From assembly GCF_038595005.1 (NCBI RefSeq), contig NZ_CP151997.1, positions 868,001 to 932,000 on the forward strand: a DNA stretch of 64,000 nucleotides. Reading direction: 5' to 3'. Under the pieces are notes generated by a model. That model was not told the DNA's origin. It worked only from the letters and a program-made list of their open reading frames with translations, and ran no database searches. Shown piece after piece: positions 44,485-53,912 of the stretch. The DNA is from Chryseomicrobium sp. FSL W7-1435 (GTDB lineage Bacteria; Bacillota; Bacilli; Bacillales_A; Planococcaceae). Every line of letters starts with the position of its first letter. Position 1 is the stretch's first letter. The translations under genes and the position numbers were made by a program.

Positions 44485-45429
44485 ATGAAAAAAGTCTTAA
44501 AAATTGCGGCCATCGTCATTGGTAGCTTGGCACTGATTATCGGTGGGTACGTACTTTATATTGCCAAATTCAAAGAATACGATGTAGCAGATACAGAAGT
44601 GGATGAAATTGTACGTGAGCCTTACGTCATCGAATTACCAGATGGCGGTACGCTTGAAATCGAAGAAGACGGTACTGTAACAGAGAAGGATGCAGAAGGA
44701 AACATTTTGACGGTTTCACAAGCACCTGAAGATGCAGAGGGTACTGTCGTGGCATCAAACAATAGCTCATCTGCGGATGGGGAAGAAGATAGCGACTCTT
44801 CTGAGTCAGGCGGTTCTTCAACAGGAAGCACAGGTACAACAAACTCAGGGACGTCATCTAATGGCGCTTCAGGTTCGACTGGTGGCAGTGGCTCATCAGG
44901 ATCAGGTAGCTCAGGTTCGACTGGTGGCAGTGGTTCATCAGGTTCCGACTCGTCTGGTTCAGGTTCTTCAGGATCTGGTAGCTCTGGTTCAACAGGTGGA
45001 AGTGGTTCTTCTGGATCGGGTTCAGGCTCTGGATCTGGATCAGGAACTAGCACAGGTGGTTCATCTGAAACTTCGACTATGACAGTCTCTGAAATCAAAA
45101 CAAGATACAATCCAGTATTTGCTGGTCTTGAAGCACAAGCAGAAGAGCGTTTGAACGCTCTAGTTTCTCGTGCAAAAGCAGAGTACACAACAATGCAAGC
45201 TAATGGCGAAAGCATTGATTATGGATATTTCTATCGCAAGTATTCAGCAGCAGCAGCTAATTTAGAAGCATCAACAGATGCAGCTTTTTATTCAACACTA
45301 GCTGTCGTACAAAATGTATTTGTCGCTAATGGTTTTAACAAATCGTATGCGGCTGACTATGAAACTCAGTACAAAGAGCGTAAAGCCGAGCGTCGCTCAG
45401 AGCTTATGAGTCAAGTAACTGGCGGATAA
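44485..45429 (+). CDS. Membrane-anchored protein with Ser/Gly-rich linker
   Basis: I start at ATG 44485 (MKKVLKIAAIVIGSLALII) after AAAGGAG; the frame from 44413 lacks a ribosome site. The length is 314 residues. One N-terminal span (about 5-25) and an acidic segment containing PDGGTLEIEEDGTV (about 50-64) come first. A long Ser/Gly/Thr linker (about 90-200) precedes a helical C-terminal domain (about 205-314) rich in Ala, Tyr and charged residues. No known domain is recognised. The tether length suggests that the C-terminal helices reach through the wall. Confidence 0.82.
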   Translation: MKKVLKIAAIVIGSLALIIGGYVLYIAKFKEYDVADTEVDEIVREPYVIELPDGGTLEIEEDGTVTEKDAEGNILTVSQAPEDAEGTVVASNNSSSADGEEDSDSSESGGSSTGSTGTTNSGTSSNGASGSTGGSGSSGSGSSGSTGGSGSSGSDSSGSGSSGSGSSGSTGGSGSSGSGSGSGSGSGTSTGGSSETSTMTVSEIKTRYNPVFAGLEAQAEERLNALVSRAKAEYTTMQANGESIDYGYFYRKYSAAAANLEASTDAAFYSTLAVVQNVFVANGFNKSYAADYETQYKERKAERRSELMSQVTGG

Positions 45430-45439
45430 TTTCAATCAG

Positions 45440-45475
45440 AACCGACATCTCCTATTTGGGAGTGTCGGTTTTTTC
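45440..45475 (+). terminator. Rho-independent terminator
   Basis: AACCGACATCTCC pairs with GGGAGTGTCGGTT (wobbles) followed by six T residues. Confidence 0.85.
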
Positions 45476-45481
45476 TGTTTT

Positions 45482-46442
45482 TAACAACTTCATCTCACTC
45501 AGCTGATTCGTTCAAGCCTCAGAAGCAATGCCAGATTAAATTAGTTCGCTGCCCGTGATTGATTTCCTTCTAAGTGCTAAAAACCAAAGCTAGGCGATTC
45601 GCTTTTTGAGCGAATCGCCTAGCATTCTTCTTAGTATTCACAAAAATCAATCCCTGTCATCGAAGAAAACTTAATCTGCCACTGCTTTTTAGGAAGTGGT
45701 TGAACTGATCAAATCCATTGTCGGCTCCGCCTCTACTTATTCTATTGATCACCAAAGTATTATCGAGTTCCGGTCGCCAGAAATACGCTCCAAAATCAGT
45801 CGCACCCGCAGAGGCAACTAACGCCTCAACGGGCACGCCCGATTTTCTCGGAATTTCTAAGAGTGGCAACCTCCACATCTAGACTGAGGCGGGCTGTGCT
45901 AACGCAAGGCCCGATTCAGCTTGTTAAGAAACACGGTCTAGGTCAGCGAGTTTGTAGATAAGGACAAGTAAACTTCTTGCAGATACACCACCAGTGATAT
46001 TTTCTGATTTTGAAATGTTTAAAAGCAAGCTGATTTTATGCAGCTAACTCGCTGACCTGAACTATGTTTTTTCTGTCATGGTATCGGGCCTTGCGTTAGG
46101 ACAGCCCGGCAGAGACTAGTAATAGCAAAGGAAAGTGAGAAGTTAAGAAAAGCTATAGAGCCAGAGGCGATTAAAAACTTAGTAGGCTGCACAACTTCCT
46201 AAAAAGAAGTCTTTCAACGACTTTTATTTAGCGGAAGCTGATCGTTTTCGGTCGAATGAAGAAGAATGGTGCCGGATTCGCTCTTTGAGCGAATCCGGCA
46301 CTTTTCCTTTTTCACTTGATAAAGAAGGCGAATCAGTTGGAGTTAGATAAAAATATTGATGAGAAAAAGATATTCAGACAGTCTGTTTTCCGTACTTATT
46401 AGGAGATCAATCCTCAGCATCGGAATAGTCTAATCGGCTACA
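45482..46442 (+). repeat. Large nested inverted-repeat element, copy D
   Basis: About 961 bp. It starts AACAACTTCATCTCACTCAG directly after the terminator. The left hairpin is near 45592-45622, the module 45764-45882, and the GC-rich arm near 45888-45914 is complementary to 46081-46110. The central clamp is AGGTCAGCGAGTT/AACTCGCTGACCT, the right hairpin is near 46268-46300, and the right ends run to TAGTCTAATCGGCTAC. Confidence 0.88.
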
Positions 46443-46565
46443 ATTTCTCTTGCTAAAATTCACACCCTATCCAACAGAAGAAAAAATTTCAAAAAACTGT
46501 ATTATTACCAAAAACATTATGCTACTATTATTTTTATATTTTATAAGAAAAAGGAGATAGAGAAA

Positions 46566-47576
46566 TTGAACATTTCATCAAAGAAGATCACACAAGCAGC
46601 TCTAGCAGCCGCATTAGCAACAGGGGTATTCGCAACAACAGCATCAGCAAACGGAGCAACTTTCTCAGACATTCCAGAAGCAAACGTTCATTATGACAAC
46701 ATCTACAACCTGGCAAACCGCAGCGTCATCACAGGTTATCCAGACGGTACATACCAACCTGCTCGCCAACTGACACGTGCAGAAGCAGCCGTTATCTTAA
46801 CGAACGCTTTAGATCTTGACACTTCTTTCGTGGAGAACCCTGGTTTCCCGGATGTGAAAAAAGGAGCTTGGTATTACGAGGAAATCGCGATCTTAGCGGA
46901 ATACGGTATCATGAACGGGCACACCAATGGTAAATTTGGTCCTAACGACAAATTAACGCGCGCTCAAATGGCATCAATTCTAACAGCAGCTTACTACCTA
47001 TATCCTGCAAACTTCGTGGAAACACCATTCACGGACGTAGTGGAAGGCTCTTGGTACGATGACTATGTACAAGCACTTTACCACTTCGGCGTAACATCTG
47101 GCGTTTCAAAAACAAAGTTCGCACCAAACGACTTTGTTCGTCGTGACGCAATGGCGTCATTCGTTGTGAATTCTGAAAATGTTTCAGAAGAAGCGAAGTC
47201 AGAAGAGTGGATGTTAATGCTTGCAGAAATGTACAACGACAACAGATACAACCCAATGAAGGCTTCAGTTGATACAAAAACTAACACAATTACAGTTACT
47301 ATTGCACCTACTACGCGTCAAGCGGACTTGATTAACACGACGGAATTGTTCTACTCCATCATTCCGTTCTATGATTTCGCTTTCGCATCAGTAAAAGGGT
47401 CAAATTATGATCTATCTTGGGAAGATTATGAAGAAGCAACTCGAGAAATCTTCAAATCACTTGGTGTCAGCGATGCAGCTGATCTCAATGAGGTTGGAGG
47501 AAAATCTGTAACGTTCACGTTTGAAGGCTGGAACGGTGAAATGTTCGAATACACAGTAGTTTTCAAAAACCAATAA
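46566..47576 (+). CDS. SLH-only surface protein, paralog 3
   Basis: The protein has 336 residues. The TTG start at 46566 follows AAAAAGGAG. A signal peptide (about 1-28, TTASAN) precedes three SLH repeats (about 30-205: GYPDGTYQPARQLTRAEAA, GHTNGKFGPNDKLTRAQMA, FAPNDFVRRDAMA). The shared unknown C-terminal domain ends GEMFEYTVVFKNQ. It is closest by eye to paralog 1 in the third SLH repeat (FTDVVEGSWYD.YVQ), consistent with duplication of a gene-plus-element unit. Confidence 0.92.
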   Translation: MNISSKKITQAALAAALATGVFATTASANGATFSDIPEANVHYDNIYNLANRSVITGYPDGTYQPARQLTRAEAAVILTNALDLDTSFVENPGFPDVKKGAWYYEEIAILAEYGIMNGHTNGKFGPNDKLTRAQMASILTAAYYLYPANFVETPFTDVVEGSWYDDYVQALYHFGVTSGVSKTKFAPNDFVRRDAMASFVVNSENVSEEAKSEEWMLMLAEMYNDNRYNPMKASVDTKTNTITVTIAPTTRQADLINTTELFYSIIPFYDFAFASVKGSNYDLSWEDYEEATREIFKSLGVSDAADLNEVGGKSVTFTFEGWNGEMFEYTVVFKNQ

Positions 47577-47585
47577 TACTTTCTA

Positions 47586-47613
47586 AAGCATCGGCCTAGC
47601 CGGTGCTTTTTTC
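47586..47613 (+). terminator. Rho-independent terminator
   Basis: AAAGCATCGGC pairs with GCCGGTGCTTT (one wobble) across a short loop, followed by T residues. Confidence 0.8.
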
Positions 47614-47639
47614 TTCCACTAATCACCTCGAAACTCAGA

Positions 47640-48682
47640 GCAAGTCACAGATTAGACTAGTTCGCTGCCCGTGATTGATTTCCTTCTAAGTGCTAAAAAC
47701 CAAAGCTAGGCGATTCGCTTTTTGAGCGAATAGCCTAGCATTCTTCTTAGTACTTCCAAAAATCAATCCCAGTCATCGAAGAAAGCTCAATCTGTTATTA
47801 CCTTTCAGGAAGTGGTAGAAATGACCAAACCCTTTGTCGGCTCCGCCTCTACTTATTCTATTGATCACCAAAGTATTATCGAGTTCCGGTCGCCAGAAAT
47901 ACGCTCCAAAATCAGTCGCACCCGCAGAGGCAACTAACGCCTCAACGGGGACGCCCGATTTTCTCGGAATTTCTAAGAGTGGCAACCTCCACATCTAGAC
48001 TGAGGCGGGCTGTGCTAACGCAAGGCCCGATTCATATTGTGAAGAATCACAATCTAGGTCAGCGAGCTTGAAGAACAAAACAAGTACACTCGGTGTAGAT
48101 ACAACCCCAGGGATGATATTTGCAAAAGTTATTTCGCCATAGGTCTATTTATTGTTATCTACTGAATTATAACGAGCTAAACTCATTGTTTTTTGATTTT
48201 GAAATGTTAATAAGCAAGCTGATTTTATGTAGCTAACCCGCTGACCTCCACTTTGTCTTATCAGTCATTATATCGGTCCTTGCGTTAGCACAGCCCGGCA
48301 GAGACTAGTAATAGTAAAGAGAAGTGAGAAGTTAAGGAAATCTTTAGAGCCAGGGGCAACTATAAAATATGTTAGCTGCACAACTTCCTAAAAAGAAGTC
48401 TTTCAACAACTTTTATCTAACGGAAGCTGATCGTTTTTGGTCGAATGAAGAAGAATGGTGCCGGATTCGCTCCGTGAGCGAATCCGGTACTTTTCCTTTT
48501 TCACTTGATAAAGAAGACGAATCAGTTGGAGGTGGATGAAATTGTTGATGACAGAAAGATATCCAGACAGACAGTCTGTTTTTCGTACTTATTAGAAAAT
48601 CAATCCTCGGCAGCGAACTGGTCTAATTTGTCACTTCTCTTTAGTATGGACGAATCAGCTGGAGGTAGATGAAATTGTTGCA
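47640..48682 (+). repeat. Large nested inverted-repeat element, copy E
   Basis: About 1.04 kb. The left outer block is worn. The left hairpin near 47706-47738 has one mismatch (GAATAGCC). The module is 47880-47998, and the GC-rich arm near 48004-48030 matches 48270-48298. The central loop carries an extra ~90 bp relative to the other copies. The right hairpin is near 48457-48492, and the right ends close with GACGAATCAGCTGGAGGTAG at 48650. It separates paralog 3 from the giant subtilase. Confidence 0.87.
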
Positions 48683-48758
48683 TAACGAAATAAGACGGTT
48701 TTCTCTCATTTAAACTACTATGAAACTAAGAAATCCTTACGGATTTTAAACCCCAAAC

Positions 48759-48897
48759 ACCCCCTCATTTTAACTCTATAATTCGACTTAAAGTCGAAAT
48801 TCCAACCATCACAAAATAATGACATAAATACTACAAACCATTTACAAATATTCTTTACACTTTTAAATAACCCCTGCCTTTCGACTTAAATTTCGAA
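48759..48897 (+). promoter_or_regulatory. AT-rich control region with paired TTCGACTTAAA motifs
   Basis: TTCGACTTAAAGTCGAA (48782-48798) is an 8-bp-arm palindrome, and TTCGACTTAAATTTCGAA recurs near 48880. ACCCCC (48759) and ACCCCT (48870) each precede a CGA-word by 18-19 bases, recalling the SigI-like layout at sigI. The second ends in CGAAAT. Which, if any, is the promoter of the giant subtilase is uncertain. Confidence 0.35.
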
Positions 48898-49028
48898 ATA
48901 ACAGGCCTATTTTGTTTAATTTAATTAACTTTATATTGCAATCTAGCTTCATTATGGTAAATTATGAATTGTTGGACTATTTTGAAACTAGAAATAGGGG
49001 AACGAAAAACTACTTAGGGGGAACATGA

Positions 49029-52000
49029 GTGAGCAAAAAGAAAAAAGCTTTGCTAATGACCATGGCTTCATCATTAGCAGCAACGACAGCACTTACTGGA
49101 TTACCAGTTGCACAAGCACAAACTGTCGACAATAACCTGATGGATACAAAAGTCCTCGCGCCACTGGCAACTCCGCAAAAAGCACTACCGAAAATTCCTG
49201 CGAAATTTGAACAACCGGCTGACGTAAAAGAAATCGTCCGCGTCATTGTTGAATTAGACAAAGCGCCAGCGATCGCTGAAGCAACAGCACAAGGGTTGAG
49301 CTACAAAGATTTATCGTCTTCATCAAAAGCATCTGCAGAAGCTGTTGTTGAAAAACAACAAGTAGACGTACAAGTAGCTATGAAAAAAGCAATTGGCAAC
49401 TTTGATATCAAACAATCTTTCACTACCGTATTCAACGGGTTCTCCCTTGAAGTAAAAGCAGGCGACGTAGCAAAAATCGCTAAGTTAAACGGAGTAAAAG
49501 CAGTTTTCGAAGCAACAGAATACAAACGTCCTGAAGTGAAACCAGAAATGGTAACTTCTAAAGAACTTGTGCAAGCACAGCTTGCATGGGATAAATATGA
49601 CTACCGTGGAGAAGGCGCAGTTGTTGCTGTTATTGACAGCGGGATTGACCCGGCCCACAAAGATTTCGTCCTAACAGATGATGCAACAGGTGAGATCACT
49701 TCTGAAGAAGTATCAACTCACGTATCAGCTGGTGATATTTCTGGAGGGAAATACTTCTCAGCGAAAATTCCTTTCGGTTACAACTACATGGATGACAACC
49801 AAGAAGTACGCGACATCGCTCCTGGCGCTTCTATGCACGGGCAGCACGTATCGGGTACAGTTGGAGCAAATGGTGACGAGTCAGACGGCGGTATCCAAGG
49901 GGTAGCACCAGAAGCTCAGATCTTAGCAATGAAAGTATTCGGAAACGATCAGAACTTCGGTTCTACATTCGGTGACGTGTACGTAAAAGCAATCGACGAT
50001 TCAATTAAACTTGGCGCTGACGTTATCAACATGTCACTAGGTGCTACAGCTGGATTCGTAGATAACTCAAACCCAGAACAACAAGCGGTCGCTCGTGCGA
50101 AAGAAAACGGTCTCATCGTTTCAATCTCTGCGGGTAACTCAGATATGTTCGGTTCAGGCTTTGACTACAATGATGCATCTGACCAAGATTACGGTCTAAC
50201 AGGTTCACCATCAGTTTCTGAAGGTTCTCTAGGTGTTGCATCATTTGAAAACACTGACATCGCAGCAGTCGGCTTTAGCTATGCAGCAGATGGAGTGGAC
50301 GCTGGAGAAGCCATGTTCTTACTTGCTAATGATGTACAGCCAGAAGATGGCGTTAACTATGAAGTTGTTTACGCTAACCTTGGCCAAGTAGCTGATTTCG
50401 AAGGACTTGATGTAGAAGGCAAATTTGTCCTAGTTTCTCGTGGAGCTATCGCTTTCACAGAAAAAGGCTTAAATGCACAAGCAGCTGGTGCAGCTGGAAT
50501 CATCGTTCACAACAATACAGCTGGTACGATCAACATGGTATCTGATCCAGCAATCCAAATTCCTTACATGTCATCTCTACAAGCAGATGGCTTAGCAATG
50601 AAAGCGCTTATTGACGGTGGAGCTGACGTAACAGTTCGTTTTGATGGCGAACTTATTTCTACTCCAAACCCAGAAGCAGGCTTGATGTCTTCGTTCACGT
50701 CATGGGGTCCAACACCAAACCTTGATTTCAAACCAGAGATCACAGCGCCAGGTGGAAACATCTACTCGACAATGAATGACGACAAATATGGTTTGATGAG
50801 CGGTACGTCAATGGCAGCACCTCACGTAGCTGGTGGATCTGCACTAGTATTCGAACGTGTTGACAATGACTTCAACCTTTCTGGTTATGACCGTGCACAA
50901 CGTGCTAAAAACTTGTTGATGAATACAGCTAAACCTGTTGTCTTTGATGAGTATGATGGCATTACTGAACTAGTTTCACCACGTCGCCAAGGTGCAGGGA
51001 TCATGCAACTAGCTAATGCACTTGAAACAGACGTAATCGTGTATGAAAATACAACTGGTGAAGGTAAAGTAGCGTTAAAAGAAATCGCTGACGGTCAATT
51101 CACATTCACATTGACGGCTGAGAACTTCTCAGACACGGCAAAAGAATATGACGTTAACCTTCAATTGCAAACAGATTTCGCAGCTGGATTCAGTGGTCGT
51201 ACAATCACTGCACCAAACGAAATCGGTTCACTTGTTCTAGAAGAAGGCGTTCACTATACATCAGATGCGCCTGAAACAGTTACAGTGGCACCAAACAGCA
51301 CGCAAGAATTCACAGTATCTGTTGATGTAACTGCTGAGCCAGAATTGATGGAAATCTTCACAAACGGTTTCTTCTTAGATGGATTCCTGCAATTAACGGA
51401 TTCAACTCCTGAAGAAGGCGAAACAGAAAACTTACCAACATTGACAGTACCGTTCTTCGGCTTCAATGGTTCATGGGATGCTGCACCAATCTTCGATGAA
51501 GACTTCTGGTTGGATACTTCGAAGTGGGGCATGCAAGGGACTATCGCAACGAGAGAAGGGAACATCGTTCCTGGTAAAACGTTCGCAGATGAGTCATATG
51601 ACGAAACAACAGTTGCGTTCTCTCCAAACGGTGATGGCGTATTCGATACAGCTCTACCAGTATTCACATTAAAACGTAACGTCAAAGATTTCCAAGTGAA
51701 CATCCTAGACAAAGACGGCAAGAAATTGCGTACAATCGGTACAAGCAAAAACTTACGCAAGCACTATGATCCATCAGGTAGCTCATTCACGTTCAACCCA
51801 CTGTATGCATGGGACGGGAAAATCAACGGCAAAGCGCCAGTTGAAGGCGAATACCAGATCGAAGTCAAAGCAGTTATCGATTTCCCTGGTGCTGAATGGC
51901 AATCAAAAGCGTATCCAATCAAGCTAGACGTAACAGCTCCTCAGTTATCAGTTGATGTGGATACAACTGAACAAACGATGGACTTGAATGCATCTGACAA

Positions 52001-53855
52001 CCTTTCAGGTGTTGATGTAATTGAAGTTTACGTAGAAGATGCATTAGTGACAACATTAATCGCGGATGAGACAGGTGCAGTTGAAGCATTTGACTACACA
52101 GATGTAACACCAGGCGATGATGTAACATTTGTAGCGTATGACGTGGCAGGTAACGATACGGAAGTAACAAAACGTGTGGCTTCAACTCCATACGAAACTA
52201 ATGTACCGAACATCAACTGGTTGACTCCAGATTACCTAGCATTCTTCGATTCTTCTGAAGTAGAATTCACAGGAACAGTTTCAGATGACTCAGGTGTTAT
52301 CGCAGTTACTGTTAATGGTGAAAACGCTGATGAGTTCGACGGCACAAACTATGCACACACATTGACACTTCCTGATGGAGTGCACAAAGTGAAAGTGGCA
52401 GCTACTGATGAGCACAACAACACATTCGATATCCAGCGCCAAGTTGGTGTCGATACAACAGCTCCAACATTAGATGTAACGGCTATTCCTAAATCAGCTC
52501 CACTAGAGACGGAAGTTGTTACTGCAGACATCCAAGTCGGCGATAACTTCGATGAAGTACGTGTCTATGTGAACGGGGACGAAGTGTTCTTCAACGAACT
52601 TTCTGAGCCATACGAGTTGAAAAACTACTCTGAAACAGTTGAAGTGGAACTTCCATTAACAGAAGGCGTCAATGAATTCGAAATCAAGGTAGTGGATGTT
52701 GTCGGTCTTGAAACAGTAGAAAACGTGACTGTGAAACAATCAGCAGACCACGGTGTTACTGTAATTGACGTAGAAGACATTCAAGATCAATTAGAAGATG
52801 GTTCTGGTTATGTATCATTGAACCTTGACGATCTTACAGACGGCGAGACAACGACAGTTGAATTGACGAGAGAAGCAGTTCAAGCAATGGTAGATGCAGG
52901 CTATTCATTCGAATTGATCTACGGTGAAGGCGCAAGCTACTTCTACTCTTACGAAACTCTTGAAGCATGGTTAGCAGCAGACGCTGAGCGTTATGTGATC
53001 TCTGTAACGAAAAACGGCTTCATCGATGCTTCAAATGAAGTGGCTACGAAACTAGCAGGCGACTACACACTTGAAGTAGGTCTGAAAAATGGAAGCGAAG
53101 TTACTCCAGTTACAGATCTGGCAGGTATGGTCTATGTCATGCTAACACTTGATAAAGAAGTAAATGATTCACGCAAAGCAGCAGCTTACCACATTGCTGA
53201 TAACTTAGCACAAACGTATTCTGGCGGATTTGTCTTCGAAGATATCATTATCTTCCTAGCTAAGAAAACAGGTACGTACACAGCTTATGAGAAAAACGTA
53301 ACGTTCCCAGACATCTCAACTCACTGGAGTAAAGACTATGTGGAAGTGTTAGCATCACGTACAATCATCGCTGGTAAAACAGATGTATCTTTCGCACCGA
53401 ATGACAATGTGACACGTCAAGAGTTCGCAGTATTAGTCTCTCGTTCACTAAGCTTGCCATTAGGTGAGTACGAAGGTACATTCACAGACGTAACAGAAGC
53501 AAACGCTTGGAGCTACCAGCATATCGAAGCAGCATACGAAGCAGGTATCATCAGCGGGCGCACAGATACAACGTTTGACCCAACTGCTCAGATCACTCGT
53601 CAAGAAATGGCGTCTATGATCGTTCGTGCAGCTGAATACCAATTCCCAGGATTCTTAGAAGAGTTTGACACTCGTCACAAATTCGTAGATGATGCAGAAA
53701 TTGCTGACTGGGCTAAAGAGCATGTGAAAATCGCATACGATGCAGGAATCATCAACGGTCGTCCAGATAACTCATTCGACCCACGTGCAAATGCAACGCG
53801 TGCAGAATCAGCAACTATGCTGTATATGCTTCTTACAACTTTAGGCGAATTTTAA
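49029..53855 (+). CDS. Giant SLH-anchored S8 protease (lactocepin/C5a-peptidase type)
   Basis: The protein has 1608 residues. The GTG start follows a GGGGG tract. The signal peptide is 1-31 and the I9 propeptide about 65-165. The S8 domain has Asp203 (AVIDSG), His270 (MHGQHVSG, Gln replacing the usual Thr) and Ser594 (GTSMAAPHVAG), and a PA domain is inserted at about 445-535. Next are an Fn3-like domain (about 680-790), a FlgD-like segment after FSPNGDGVFDTALPVF (about 860-960) and three Ig-like repeats (about 980-1240). An unknown region follows, and three SLH repeats end the protein (about 1425-1608). Cell-surface proteolysis is expected. Confidence 0.94.
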   Translation: MSKKKKALLMTMASSLAATTALTGLPVAQAQTVDNNLMDTKVLAPLATPQKALPKIPAKFEQPADVKEIVRVIVELDKAPAIAEATAQGLSYKDLSSSSKASAEAVVEKQQVDVQVAMKKAIGNFDIKQSFTTVFNGFSLEVKAGDVAKIAKLNGVKAVFEATEYKRPEVKPEMVTSKELVQAQLAWDKYDYRGEGAVVAVIDSGIDPAHKDFVLTDDATGEITSEEVSTHVSAGDISGGKYFSAKIPFGYNYMDDNQEVRDIAPGASMHGQHVSGTVGANGDESDGGIQGVAPEAQILAMKVFGNDQNFGSTFGDVYVKAIDDSIKLGADVINMSLGATAGFVDNSNPEQQAVARAKENGLIVSISAGNSDMFGSGFDYNDASDQDYGLTGSPSVSEGSLGVASFENTDIAAVGFSYAADGVDAGEAMFLLANDVQPEDGVNYEVVYANLGQVADFEGLDVEGKFVLVSRGAIAFTEKGLNAQAAGAAGIIVHNNTAGTINMVSDPAIQIPYMSSLQADGLAMKALIDGGADVTVRFDGELISTPNPEAGLMSSFTSWGPTPNLDFKPEITAPGGNIYSTMNDDKYGLMSGTSMAAPHVAGGSALVFERVDNDFNLSGYDRAQRAKNLLMNTAKPVVFDEYDGITELVSPRRQGAGIMQLANALETDVIVYENTTGEGKVALKEIADGQFTFTLTAENFSDTAKEYDVNLQLQTDFAAGFSGRTITAPNEIGSLVLEEGVHYTSDAPETVTVAPNSTQEFTVSVDVTAEPELMEIFTNGFFLDGFLQLTDSTPEEGETENLPTLTVPFFGFNGSWDAAPIFDEDFWLDTSKWGMQGTIATREGNIVPGKTFADESYDETTVAFSPNGDGVFDTALPVFTLKRNVKDFQVNILDKDGKKLRTIGTSKNLRKHYDPSGSSFTFNPLYAWDGKINGKAPVEGEYQIEVKAVIDFPGAEWQSKAYPIKLDVTAPQLSVDVDTTEQTMDLNASDNLSGVDVIEVYVEDALVTTLIADETGAVEAFDYTDVTPGDDVTFVAYDVAGNDTEVTKRVASTPYETNVPNINWLTPDYLAFFDSSEVEFTGTVSDDSGVIAVTVNGENADEFDGTNYAHTLTLPDGVHKVKVAATDEHNNTFDIQRQVGVDTTAPTLDVTAIPKSAPLETEVVTADIQVGDNFDEVRVYVNGDEVFFNELSEPYELKNYSETVEVELPLTEGVNEFEIKVVDVVGLETVENVTVKQSADHGVTVIDVEDIQDQLEDGSGYVSLNLDDLTDGETTTVELTREAVQAMVDAGYSFELIYGEGASYFYSYETLEAWLAADAERYVISVTKNGFIDASNEVATKLAGDYTLEVGLKNGSEVTPVTDLAGMVYVMLTLDKEVNDSRKAAAYHIADNLAQTYSGGFVFEDIIIFLAKKTGTYTAYEKNVTFPDISTHWSKDYVEVLASRTIIAGKTDVSFAPNDNVTRQEFAVLVSRSLSLPLGEYEGTFTDVTEANAWSYQHIEAAYEAGIISGRTDTTFDPTAQITRQEMASMIVRAAEYQFPGFLEEFDTRHKFVDDAEIADWAKEHVKIAYDAGIINGRPDNSFDPRANATRAESATMLYMLLTTLGEF

Positions 53856-53867
53856 CTCACCGAATCC

Positions 53868-53905
53868 AACCCCTTGAGCTCATTTAGCTCGAGGGGTTGT
53901 TTTTT
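53868..53905 (+). terminator. Strong rho-independent terminator
   Basis: AACCCCTTGAGCT pairs with AGCTCGAGGGGTT (one mismatch) followed by six T residues. Confidence 0.9.
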
Positions 53906-53912
53906 GTCTTCT

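Noticed and set aside
44622-45215. A 197-residue Pro/Glu-rich ORF on the minus strand
   Set aside because: It is the antisense of the Ser/Gly linker of the real plus-strand gene; simple-sequence DNA leaves several frames open.
32324-47994. A ~73-residue minus-strand ORF beginning MWRLPLLEIPRKSG in elements A, D and E (and a variant in C)
   Set aside because: Identity is at DNA level. The copies stay alignable across positions where the reading frame shifts (EAEP in one copy aligns with GGAD in others), copy C loses the start by a one-base change, and there is no ribosome site.
49025-49060. ATG at 49025 as start of the giant subtilase
   Set aside because: It is out of frame with the protease; the GTG at 49029 has a suitable ribosome site and gives a proper signal peptide.
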